Source: Haliotis asinina
Taxonomy: Eukaryota > Mollusca > Gastropoda > Lepetellida > Haliotidae
Reading direction: 5' to 3'
DNA length: 64,000 bases
NCBI RefSeq assembly: GCF_037392515.1
Contig: NC_090283.1
Location: forward strand, 14,576,501 to 14,640,500
The translations under genes and the position numbers were made by a program. The notes beneath the pieces are model-generated. The model made no database searches. It had not been told where the DNA came from and saw only the letters and a list, made by a program, of their open reading frames with translations. The stretch's first letter is position 1, and every line of letters starts with the position of its first letter. Shown one piece after another: positions 25,001 through 35,949 of the stretch.

Positions 25001-26035
25001 GTTTATTAGCAATATCTGATTTATCAGTAAGCAATTGATCTCCATGTTTAAGATGATGGACACTAGATTTAGTACCTTTACCTTTGATTTTCTGGACCAT
25101 GTTCCATACCTTGGACATGGGTGTCCGAGAATTAATTTTGGATACATAATTTTGCCAAGATTGGCGTTTGTTCTGTTTAAAAGTACGCCGTGCTTTAGCA
25201 TTTAAAATCTTAAATTTATTTAAATTATGCACCATAGGATGGCGACGGAAATAATGTTCTGCTTTTTTCCGTGCCTTCCTAGCTTGTTTGCACTCATCGT
25301 TGAACCATGGTTTCCTTATGTGTGGAACTACAGAGGACTTTGGTATACACTCATCAGCTATGGAATTCAGTTCATCAGAAAAGCATTTAATAGCATCGGA
25401 AACGTCAATAAAACTTTCAGGTGTAAGTTTTTCAGCACACAGTGTTTCATATAAAGCCCAGTTAGCCTTTTTAAAATTCCGCCTTGATGATGGAGGAACA
25501 TCAGATGGAGTTACAGATTTTAATATAGTAGGGAAATGGTCACTTCCACAGAGATCATTGTGGACTGACCACTCAAACTCATTCAGTAGTGAAGAGTCTG
25601 CAAGAGACAGATCTAGAGAAGAGTAGGTGCCGGTTGCAGGGTGCAGATAAGTGCTTGAATCATCATTGTATAAACATAAGTCATTATTGGAGATAAAATC
25701 TTCCAGTATTTGACCTTTTGAGTTAGTGTTTGTACCACCCCATAGCGGGTTATGGCCATTGAGATCACCCATTATGATACACGGCTTTGGGAGTTGATCA
25801 TAGAGATCTTGCAGATCTTTTTAAAATTTCGTCTTGATGATGGAGAAACATCAGATGGAGTTATAGCGTTTAATATAGTAGGAAAATGGTCACTTCCACA
25901 TAGGTCATCGTGGACTGACCATTCGAATTCATTTAGTAGTTCAGAATTTGTCAATGACAAGTCGAGAGCAGAATAAGTCCCTGTACCAGGATGTAAATAT
26001 GTGCTGGAACCATCATTATAAATACATAAATCATT
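22073..26035 (-). mobile_element. RNase H-bearing LINE, 3' part only (in duplication copy A)
   Basis: Minus-strand element whose 3' tail is GAGTGAGTGAGTGAG (as read on plus) at 22073. It lacks ORF1 and the 5' half of the endonuclease, because the tandem duplication junction at 26035/26036 cuts it. The 3' UTR is about 22073-22629. ACAATTTTTT at 22063-22072 is the left target-site duplicate, as in copy B. Confidence 0.9.
22630..26035 (-). pseudogene. LINE ORF2 (endonuclease-RT-RNase H), copy A, broken
   Basis: Blocks from 5' to 3' on the minus strand: partial duplicated endonuclease (26035-25477), a full second endonuclease C-terminal half starting MGDLNGHNPLWGG at 25772 with GSDHFPT, then reverse transcriptase with ATGADNIHYQLLKHLP, GFRKNRSTVDHL, motif A as FFYLEKAYDTTW (catalytic Asp is Tyr, 24437-24439), motif B as GFPQGSILSVTLF, and motif C as LFVDDFNIS (about 24185-24160). 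A 513-codon frame (24171-22630) carries the thumb region, a RNase H remnant (FTDGSKDGG at residue 298, AEANAIL, NTLADLAAKAAL) and a terminal Cys-rich segment PCDERVTVKHILLDC. Frameshifts and stops separate the blocks. Organisation is that of I-group LINEs. Confidence 0.85.
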
Positions 26036-27861
26036 GTCTTGTAGTTGTTATGGAATGATGCCTCTGGTAAACGATTTGGACACAACCAGATAAAAATATG
26101 TGTGTTTGTTTGCTTTCTGACTATGTCAGTGTTGTATTTGAATGGTGGCGTGGTTAATACTAAGACTTACCTCTTATCTCTTACCATCTGTGTAAAGGTG
26201 GCGTCATATTACCACTAACTAAAGAATAATGGAACAACAACGTTGATACACGGAATCATTGTTCCATACATAAGGGGGAAAATTACTCCAAATGTAGAAA
26301 TGTTGGGGTTATTTACCGATTATCTTTAAATGGTCATTAGCAGGTTTGGGTGTTACCATAATTTTCGTATTCCGATGTTTTGTGATATACGTTGGCATAC
26401 TACAATATGTATTTCAATACATTGTAACAGTGGAACACATGGCTTAAGGTCATGAAATTACTGTTTCGTCTTTTTTTTTAAAACAATGCCTCTTGCCAGT
26501 TAGGTGTGATTGTAGAAGAGATCAACTGAACATGTTTCCAGACTGAATGCTTTGCTCTAATGTTTGGAACTCGAGAAAAATCGTCTGCGCCACCGTCCAC
26601 CATTTCAGTTTGTTTACCCTCGCAACAAGTGCCGTACCAATCTATGGTTTTAAATTCGTTTGGATTACAGTCATGCTAATACAATCATATGACCAATAGA
26701 CATTTTCGAAACAATAAATATGAGGTTTAACAGTATTTATTCAAAATAAAGAAAAGACATTAGAAAGCAAACAGGCCGAACACGGGTTATATTGATGCCT
26801 TTCCCAAGAGAAAACAACTTATACGAATTAAACACGATTAAGAGATTGTATAAAGGTTGTATAATTCAATGAGACAATTTTCAAAAGCAAGAAAACGAGT
26901 TAGTACTTATGGTATTTTATGTGTTATTTAACACATTATGAAATGATAAATGGATTTAAGACTAATTCTGCATGAGTATTGGATACGTTATCTTTGCCAC
27001 AGAGTATTTCTTCAACAGAGATTCTGTTGCGGTAGAAGTATTGGTTACATTATGTCTGATTTGACAAATAGCGGGCTAAAAATGAAGCGTGAGGTATCTT
27101 CTCTTAAAAAGCCACATTGGTACGAACTTTTCCTTTATATGCCTTTCGAATTAGTGTAAGTTTAAAACGCTACATCCCAGTCTCAGTTTGGACATGATAA
27201 TGGAAATGCGCGCGGAAAAGGTAAAGTGTTTATAGTTCTGGAAATGAGAGTGTAATTAGTAAGATATAATTTAGATTTAGACATGGAAGAAGAGAGTTTT
27301 ATAGTGTTATACTAGTAATCTGGTGTCAAGCCATGCACGATTATATAGAAAATACACAATTTATGATTCTTTCTCCTGTGAAAGAGAGATGGCGTACCAT
27401 GATGGTCTCACTTATGGTACGATGAGCATCAAGGTGTAATCTTCCTAGTACTAATCCTTGTGTTCTTTGGATCAACTGTCCCAAATGAAGTCACAATAGT
27501 CAAAGATACGAAGGAGGAATGATATAAACAGTCTTTCTGTTTAGTTTATTAGTTTATATTTAAGACTCCAAAAGCAATATGTTATAGGACTAGTTTCTTT
27601 ACTTGATATTCGATTTGCATATTTCATAATATACAATTGGTTTGAAATTATAGCCTTAAATCTTTATGACAGTCAACTTTTTCATTTTTACGTCATCTGA
27701 TCCTCCAGGGGCATGACTTGTGACACTCTTCTGCAGTGACAGTCCTTTCCTAAAGAAATAAGCTATAGCTCCAACAACACCTCATATCTAAACGCATTCA
27801 ACACAGGTGGTCAAAGATGGATAAGTATAAAAATGTAATAGTAGGAACTAAAAACAAAACT

Positions 27862-28082
27862 CACCGAGACGGGTGCTTCTTCGAACGACGCCATATGTTG
27901 CTGCGTGAGTTTCCGTTCGCGACCGACAAATCACGGAAGAGAGCCGAAAAATCTCCGAAGACGGCCGAGCGTGTTTCAAGTATTACCGACATTGCTTCCG
28001 ATATGGCCGATGTGCTTCTGTTATTACCGCTAAATTGCCGATATGGCTGCAATTGTTTCGCGAGTGGGCTGCGTTTATTTAC
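27862..28082 (-). promoter_or_regulatory. CpG-rich stretch with a possible first exon (copy B)
   Basis: The duplicate of 18400-18620. The ATGGCGTCGTTCG start and the GTGAGT donor are kept. Two adjacent substitutions just upstream of the ATG (CATATGTTG instead of CATGTTTTG on the plus strand) and one downstream change are the only differences noticed. Confidence 0.3.
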
Positions 28083-28401
28083 ATTTGAGATGCAATTCCT
28101 TCAAATTTGCTGTAATTCTTTCAATTACTTAGGGGGGCCTGTTACCGTTAATCCCTGACTGTGGTAACTATGAAGAACTGTGCTAAATGATACTATTCAA
28201 GAATATTCAACAGAAAAAAATATGAGTTTAAAAACATTTTTCATATTCATCTTACAATTTCTGATTCCTTATTTTTGGAAGCTTTATGAATGAAAATTCG
28301 GGTAAAGTCTATATTTTTCTCATCCTACATACAAAAAGCAAATGCAAAAATACACAGTAACTTGAAACAAAATAAAACAGATTGAGGGCAATATTAGGAA
28401 A

Positions 28402-29832
28402 CACTTTCAAAAGGTAGATGAAGGACTTAGTGAATTATCAAAGTATAAAAAATGAAATGGAAGAAATAAAAAATTGTGGAAATGAAAGGAATACAAACCA
28501 GAAACAGAACTCTCTGGTACGTAGAAAAAGAAGACTTTAAAATATTTCTGCCATCCTGAAAATAGACATTTCTCAAAGCAATCAATCAACAAATTGATAA
28601 CTAATGACAGCAAAACATTACAGACAGTAAATCAATACTTAATGAAATATAAATCTTTCTGCTACTCAGGAATAGAATGAGGAGGAAGATTTCTTCAACT
28701 CTACGAGACAATGGTGTAAAAAAATCAGTATGGAGACAATTAGCAATGCTGGTTACAAGATGAAGAATAATAAAAATCCAGGGTTCGAAGGATATCCTAT
28801 TGATTTCTTCAACATTCAACATGGAACGAATCAAAAGTATTAATAAGAATGTCTTCAAAACACCTATATTCCAAATCCAATAAAGACAGAACATTAATTA
28901 AAAATCGGAGACGTGTTTATTAATTATTATTTATAATTATTCTTATTTGATCCTTTATTGCACATAGATTAAAAGCTACTATAGATGCACTTTATCATCA
29001 TAAACAAACTAGTTTTAACCAATGTAGGTCTATTAGCAAAAATACGAGATGACGACGTAATGTTCGAAACAAAGAAACAAAACATTCCTGGCGTGTTAAT
29101 TCTGGCTGATTTGAAAATGTTTCTAAACAAAATATGATCAACCTAGTTTTACATAAATTAGAATTTGGCCTTGAAATGGTCAGATGGATAAATATATTGA
29201 CCTTTGTGCCATTCAGCATGATTATCTCTCTAGTCTTTCGCTAATGAACGAGGATGTAGGCAGTGAGCCCCACTGTCGCCTTACGTTTTTCTCTTTGTAG
29301 CCGAGATTCTTGCTTGTATGAAAAGAAACTATGAAAACATTAGAGGTATTGTCATCAATGATACGGAATATAAACTGGATCAATACGCCGACGATACTGA
29401 ACTAATTCTTGATGGAACTGAGGAGAGTCTATATCTTGCTATTGACACAAATAACGCATTTTACAAAATGTCAAATTTGAAAATATATTCAGATAAATCA
29501 AAGACAATCTGGATTGGATCAAATGTTACTGTTAAAATATGTAATGACCTGAAAAATGAATGGGTAACTGGCGAATTTGATGTACTAGGTATCAAATTTA
29601 CACCCAATCTTGATAACCTATCGGCAGTAAGCACCAGAAAGAGACTGCAAGAAATTAATAAACTCTTAGCATCTTGGAGAAAAAGACATTTAACAATTAT
29701 ATATAATTAAAACAATAAAATAACAGTAAGCAAAACCACGGCAGTCTGCAAACTAGTTCATATTTTCAAGTCTTTGTCCAACATTTCCGCAGAATGTATT
29801 ACTTCACTTGAAGAACTACAAAGACATCATTC
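28402..29832 (+). pseudogene. L1-like reverse transcriptase fragment (copy B)
   Basis: Duplicate of 18940-20370. The 130-codon YADD frame is at 29318-29710 with an identical protein to copy A. The same in-motif stop (RGCRQ-stop) is present, so the element was dead before the segment was duplicated. Confidence 0.75.
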
Positions 29833-30201
29833 AAAGAGGAGTGTACTTAAAAACAAATACGAAGGAGGACGGGAAATGATAAATACATGATGATTTATTG
29901 ATGCTTTGAAAATATAAACCGTAATATCATCTTTTAAAATTGTGAAAATAAAAATCCATGTCATATACCTTTCAAAGATATATTTCACTTTGGAGCAAAT
30001 TCTGAAACTGTAATTAAGATTAAAGACCCTTTTGGCATTGTGAGACAAAACATAGAAACTCCTTCACAAACATTATGTTGACCCAAGAAATTTTAATGAA
30101 ATTCCTTCCCAACTCCTGTGGTTCAATCTCACCTTCAGAAACACTAAATATTATTTAAAGAATTGGCAAGAAAAGTGGATTGTACACGGTGGGGATATAT
30201 A

Positions 30202-30422
30202 CTGAGTCAATAAAGAAACTTGACATTTATTCTTCAGTGTACCATAAAAGAACAAGAGATGTAAGATGGTTAAATTGTTATTATTCCATTGCTGAGATCT
30301 GTGTGATGTACTCGATACACTGACAGTGCCCGGGGCCTGGAGGGCCCTGAGCCGATGATGAGCTACCAGCCTGACTGTGCCAGGATCACCGGAAACCTCT
30401 GTGCTGCATTTTCATCTTTAAT
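30202..30422. repeat. dispersed repeat fragment (copy B)
   Basis: Duplicate of 20740-20960 with no difference seen. Confidence 0.6.
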
Positions 30423-31101
30423 CTGTAAAACATAATATATAGCGCCTTGTTTCCACCATATGGTGCTTAACGGCGCTGTAAGAAAAGGTGTTGAAGAAAA
30501 CACACACGGTTGGAAATAATAGCAGTGTACCTAGAAGTGCTAGAATAGCTATGTGAAACCGATTTGGAAAAGATGAGTTTTTAATGTTGTTTTGAATGCA
30601 GCCTCTGATGATAATAATCTCAAGTGTTACGAGAGTGGTTTTTCGCAATGTGGATTACTTATTTAGTTACAGTTATCACTGGGTCACAATGTTTAGAGTT
30701 TTGAGTGATAGTTATAATGGATCACATTTCGTATCACAAATGTCAGTTCTTTTCGAATTTTTAGCTTCAGCTGCACGCCATTAAGGTAATGCCGTAGAGT
30801 TGCCTCCTTTGCCTAGTGTTTACTTCCGGGAGTCTGCAAGAACGTTCGGAGTTGGTGGCGATGTGGTCCCAAAGTGGTCGAATATTCAAGAATCAGTGAC
30901 TTTGTATGTAAAGGCTGGTTGTTGTGTCATCAGACACACATATGCAGACGGACGTATTCGCTCAGAGTTTTATCGGAGTTATGTCATCATTCGGCCTACC
31001 TACATCATTCGGACTCTTCATCAACGTTTGATCAATCCACGATCGACACTTCTGTGCCTGACAATTCACTGTGTAACATTTGGTATGACGGTTTCTCACT
31101 G

Positions 31102-31472
31102 TAAACCAAGACTTTGGTCAGTTGATATTATATTTGTGACCCATTGCCTCAGATTTTGTAATGGAAGTCTCTCTTTTGAATCATTGTTGTCTTGTTGACT
31201 TGTCCTATTTGCTGGTTCAGAGGGGATTTTCACACAGAATACTAACCTCCCATTGATAATTGCATTGAGGGTTTTACTGAACATTCTTTTCCATACATCA
31301 GGTTGAAACATACATCTAAGTATGGTGTTATGATGTCAGCCGAATATCTAAACAGTTCAGGTATCTTATTGTCTACTGTTGGGAATTTTGTATGCTTAAG
31401 ATTCTTGATGCCGTCTAATATTTATTTTAGCGAGTCTAGTACATGTTCTGTGAGTTCGCAATTTACGGGGTT
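31102..31472 (-). pseudogene. possible reverse-transcriptase linker fragment (copy B)
   Basis: Duplicate of 21640-22010, same caveats. Confidence 0.3.
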
Positions 31473-32091
31473 ATCATCGCTTTCAGACTCGGATATTCGC
31501 CTTCTGTTAAGTTTTCAAACGAAAACAATTTTTTGAGTGAGTGAGTGAGTGAGTTAATATTTAACGTCACATCGGCAATATCTCAGCCATATCGTGACGA
31601 GAACATTCAATACTAAAATGAAATATATGTCTATTATAAAATCTGTCAGCGAAGGACAGTAAAACAACTAGGATATCACAGATTAAAATATAAAACTAGT
31701 AACTATACCTAAAACAATTTATCTATACAGGACAATACAATGTAAAAATGGGCTATAGTTTGCTAACAACTGAAGGTAGATCACCATACTAGGGACCATG
31801 GGGACTTACAGTACTTTTGCTACCTGCATGGACCCTAGCTGGATTTACATCATTCCCTCAGCCGTCAGCAATTTGTGAAATCTAGCCATACAATAAAAAG
31901 ACATTTATTCTACGATTAAAAAACCTGGAAATTTAGAATTTACTTTCACTGTTTGTGGACTTACGTACCCTCTCAGGAGCACAATAATTTTACAATACTT
32001 CAACCCCCTTTGAGGGTACAGCCACTAACAATTCTAGTTACAAATCTAAACAACCAAGAATTAAAATACATCTATTTACAGAACATGTTAT

Positions 32092-35000
32092 TCAAAATTC
32101 AATCAAAAAATCAATTTCTTTTAAAAAACCTATAATTAAATGAGAATTAATGTTTGTAAAAAGATCCTTTACAGTTTTGACATTGACATATTTATCCCTT
32201 GTGATGGAGAATTCAACACAGTCAAGCAGAATATGCTTGACCGTGACTCTCTCATCACAAGGGATACAAAATGGAGGATCCTCACCTTTTAAAAGATATG
32301 AATGAGTATATCTAGTATGGCCAATACGACATCGTCGTAAAATAACCTCTTCAAATCTGGACTGACAGCCCAAGTGGGTATAACCAATGTAAGGTTTTAT
32401 GTCATGTAATTTATTTATACCCACTTGGGTGTCCCACTTCTTCTGCATCAGATCACGGATATAAGATCTAATGCTCGCTTTGTAATCCCTGTAAGGAATA
32501 AGCAATGCTGTCATAGATTTGTTGAGTGCTGCCTTAGCAGCAAGGTCAGCCAATGTGTTACCAGAGATCCCTACATGGCTGGGTAACCAACAGAAGACGA
32601 TGTCGTATTGGCCAGTTGCTAATATGGCGTTAGCTTCTGCTGTAAAAATAGAACTATTATCTGGTAATCTAGAAGATATTGTTCTGGATCCAATGACAGT
32701 GGCACAAGCAACTGCGCCACCGTCCTTGGATCCATCTGTAAATAAGGGTTTGTAATTGCTATATTTATGTTTTAATTGATGATATTCTTGTTTATATTGT
32801 AAGTCATTTGTTTCTGATTTTTTAAATGATGTTAATGTTAGGTCCACTTGTGGCCTAACCAATTGCCAAGGAGGAGAAGAAAGAAGACGGAAAGGCGATA
32901 TACTTTCCAGCTCAATGCCGGCAGAAGAAATAAATGGTTTAATTCTGTGCCCAAGAGGTGGAACAAGAGAAGATTTTTTGTTATACAAATCCTCATAAAG
33001 GGGATTGAACACACAGTTAAAGGCAGGGTTAGATTCATTAGAATATAATTTAGTAATGTATTGTAAAGACAATTTTATACGACGTTGAGCAAGAGATGAT
33101 TCATCGGCCTCAACGTAGAGACTATCAATAGGTGAAGTTCTGAAAGACCCAAGACAAAGTCTTAAGCCTTGATGGTGGACAGAATCAAGAAGTTTAAGGT
33201 TGCTTTTGCAGGCTCCACCATATACGATGGAGCCAAAATCGAGTTTCGAGCGGACCAGTGATCGATATAGATCTAAGAGGGTTGCTTGATCCCCTCCCCA
33301 CTTTGAGTTGGAAACAACTTTCAACAAGTCAAGAGCCTTCAGGCATTTAGTTTTAAGGGACTTAATATGAGGTAGAAATGTTAAGTGGGAGTCAAAGATT
33401 AGTCCCAAGAACTTGGCCTCCTTTACAACTTTGATGGGAGTGTCATCTAGAGATAGTTCAGGGTCCTTATGTGGTTTATATTTTCTGCAGAAATGTATAC
33501 AATTAGTTTTGGATTTAGAAAATTTAAAGCCGTTTTCAAGACACCATTTATTTATTTTGTTTAAACACAACTGCAGTTGCCGTTCAATAGTAGGCATGTT
33601 TTTCCCACGACAAGAAATATTAAAATCATCCACAAATAACGATCCATCAATTGAATCGTTTAAAACCTTTTATAAACTATTTATCTTTATGCTAAAAAGT
33701 GTAACAGACAAAATACTGCCTTGTGGAAAACCCTGATCCTGATTGTAATGATCAAACAGGGTAGAACCCACTCGAACTTGAAACTGTCTATCATTTAAAA
33801 AGTTGGCTAAAAAATTGAGGTAAACGACCTCGCAAACCGAAGTCATGTAAATCTCTTGAAATACCATATTTCCAGGTTGTGTCATATGCTTTTTCTAGAT
33901 AAAAAAAGATAGACACAGCATGTTGTTTATTAATTAGTGCATTTTTAACAAATGATTCTAAACGCACTAAGTGATCAACAGTACTTCTGTTTTTGCGGAA
34001 ACCACACTGTATATCAGTTATAAGGTTATTTGTTTCCAAGTGCCAAACTAGTCGATTATTTATCATGCGTTCCATGGTCTTGCAAACACAACTAGTTAAT
34101 GAAATCGGACGATAATTGGATGGATCCGTATGATCACGTCCAGGTTTAGGTATTGGTACTACTATGGCGTCACGCCATGAAGGAGGAAAGTTACCCGATG
34201 TCCAAATACCATCAACAATATTTAGGAGAGTTTCCAGACAGGATTCTGGTAAATGTTTCAGGAGTTGATAATGTATGTTATCAGCTCCTGTAGCAGTGTC
34301 ATGAGCTTGAGCAAGAGCAGTATGGAGTTCATGAATAGAAAAAGTTTCGTTATAATCTTCCCCATTATCAGAATTGAAATTAATAGTTTTCTTTTCTTGT
34401 TGTTTTAGATATTGCTGGTACATAATTTGAAGAGGAAGAATGTTTAGCAAGGGTTTCACCCAGTTTATTAGCAATATCTGATTTATCAGTAAGCAATTGA
34501 TCTCCATGTTAAAGATGATGGATTTTCTGGACCATGTTCCATACCTTGGACATGGGTGTCCGAGAATTAATTTTGGATACATAATTTTGCCAAGATTGGC
34601 GTTTGTTCTGTTTAAAAGTACGCCGTGCTTTAGCATTTAAAATCTTAAATTTATTTAAATTATGCACCATAGGATGGCGACGGAAATAATGTTCTGCTTT
34701 TTTCCGTGCCTTCCTAGCTTGTTTGCACTCATCGTTGAACCATGGTTTCCTTATGTGTGGAACTACAGAGGACTTTGGTATACACTCATCAGCTATGGAA
34801 TTCAGTTCATCAGAAAAGCATTTAATAGCATCGGAAACGTCAATAAAACTTTCAGGTGTAAGTTTTTCAGCACACAGTGTTTCATATAAAGCCCAGTTAG
34901 CCTTTTTAAAATTCCGCCTTGATGATGGAGGAACATCAGATGGAGTTACAGATTTTAATATAGTAGGGAAATGGTCACTTCCACAGAGATCATTGTGGAC

Positions 35001-35940
35001 TGACCACTCAAACTCATTCAGTAGTGAAGAGTCTGCAAGAGACAGATCTAGAGAAGAGTAGGTGCCGGTTGCAGGGTGCAGATAAGTGCTTGAATCATCA
35101 TTGTATAAACATAAGTCATTATTGGAGATAAAATCTTCCAGTATTTGACCTTTTGAGTTAGTGTTTGTACCACCCCATAGCGGGTTATGGCCATTGAGAT
35201 CACCCATTATGATACACGGCTTTGGGAGTTGATCATAGAGATCTTGCAGATCTTTTTAAAATTTCGTCTTGATGATGGAGAAACATCAGATGGAGTTATA
35301 GCTTTTAATATAGTAGGAAAATGGTCACTTCCACATAGGTCATCGTGGACTGACCATTCGAATTCATTAAGTAGTTCAGAATTTGTCAATGACAAGTCGA
35401 GAGCAGAATAAGTCCCTGTACCAGGATGTAAATATGTGCTGGAACCATCATTATAAATACATAAATCATTGTCAGAACAAAAGTCCTCCAACAATTTCCC
35501 TTTAGTGTTTATATTTACACTACCCCAGAGTGGGTTGTGCCCATTTAAATCTCCCATTATAATACAGGGTTTTGGGAGTTGGTCATAGAGAGCTTGCAGA
35601 TCAGTTTTGGCAAACGTTGAAGACGGCGAAATATAGAGCGAGCATAGTGTAAACGCTACATGTAAAGTAATTCTCACAGCAGCAGCCTGCATATTGGTAT
35701 TTAGTGAAACAGGGCTTTGAATAACGTTTTGTCTGACTAGAACGGATGACCCACCAGTGGCTCTATCACCCGGAGGTGAAAAAGAATGATATGCATTAAA
35801 ATGACGAAGGTCAAATGTATCTGTTTGTTTTAAATATGTCTCTTGGAGACATATCGCTGAAGGTGTAAAATCCTGGACTAATAGCTGTAATTCATGTAAA
35901 TTAGTCCTCAGTCCTCTACAGTTCCACTGTACAATATTAG
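32092..35940 (-). pseudogene. LINE ORF2 (endonuclease-RT-RNase H), copy B, broken
   Basis: The frame opens in an overlap with the ORF1 stop and gives IVQWNCRGLRTNLHELQLL and SAICLQETYL, the N and E motifs of the endonuclease, then CIIMGDLNGHNPLWG and GSDHFPT. A 350-bp direct duplication (34906-35255 and 35256-35605) repeats the C-terminal half of the endonuclease and shifts the frame. Later lesions are a 27-bp deletion and stop (34509-34511) not found in copy A, a motif A Asp changed to Tyr (33899-33901), a stop just before the LFVDD motif, and a RNase H (33633-32092 frame, residues about 295-370) that lacks the block between AEANAIL and the CWLPSHVG segment. No functional polyprotein can be made. 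Confidence 0.88.
34906..35605 (-). repeat. 350-bp tandem duplication inside the LINE endonuclease
   Basis: Positions 34906-35255 and 35256-35605 align with a constant 350-base offset and no indel, but differ at many bases. Protein examples are GGTNTNSKGQILEDF against GSVNINTKGKLLEDF, and NDDSSTYLHPATGTYSSLDL against NDGSSTYLHPGTGTYSALDL. The joint lies at GCAGATC|TTTTTAAAATT. The same structure is seen truncated in copy A (25471-26035). Confidence 0.9.
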
Positions 35941-35949
35941 TGGAATAAA

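Larger units (their letters stand above)
16571..26035. repeat. tandem segmental duplication, copy A (9465 bp)
   Basis: The sequence from 16571 recurs almost base for base from 26036. Equivalent landmarks sit 9465, then 9462, then 9435 bases apart as small deletions accumulate. Copy A contains a CpG-rich stretch, an L1-like reverse-transcriptase pseudogene, dispersed repeats and the 3' 4 kb of a minus-strand LINE, cut at 26035 inside its endonuclease region. GTC at 16571-16573, 26036-26038 and 35471-35473 is shared by all three breakpoints. Confidence 0.95.
26036..35470. repeat. tandem segmental duplication, copy B (9435 bp)
   Basis: Second copy of the segment at 16571-26035. Differences seen by eye are few: three single-base losses near 27071-27130, scattered substitutions, a 27-bp deletion near 34521 and an adjacent new stop codon. 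Copy B runs without a break into the 5' half of the LINE, so it holds the original right-hand boundary, while copy A holds the original left-hand boundary. Confidence 0.95.

Noticed and set aside
32519..33736. Plus-strand frames inside the LINE (for example 78, 66 and 107 codons)
   Set aside because: They are antisense shadows of ORF2, whose minus-strand frames carry the reverse transcriptase and RNase H motifs.
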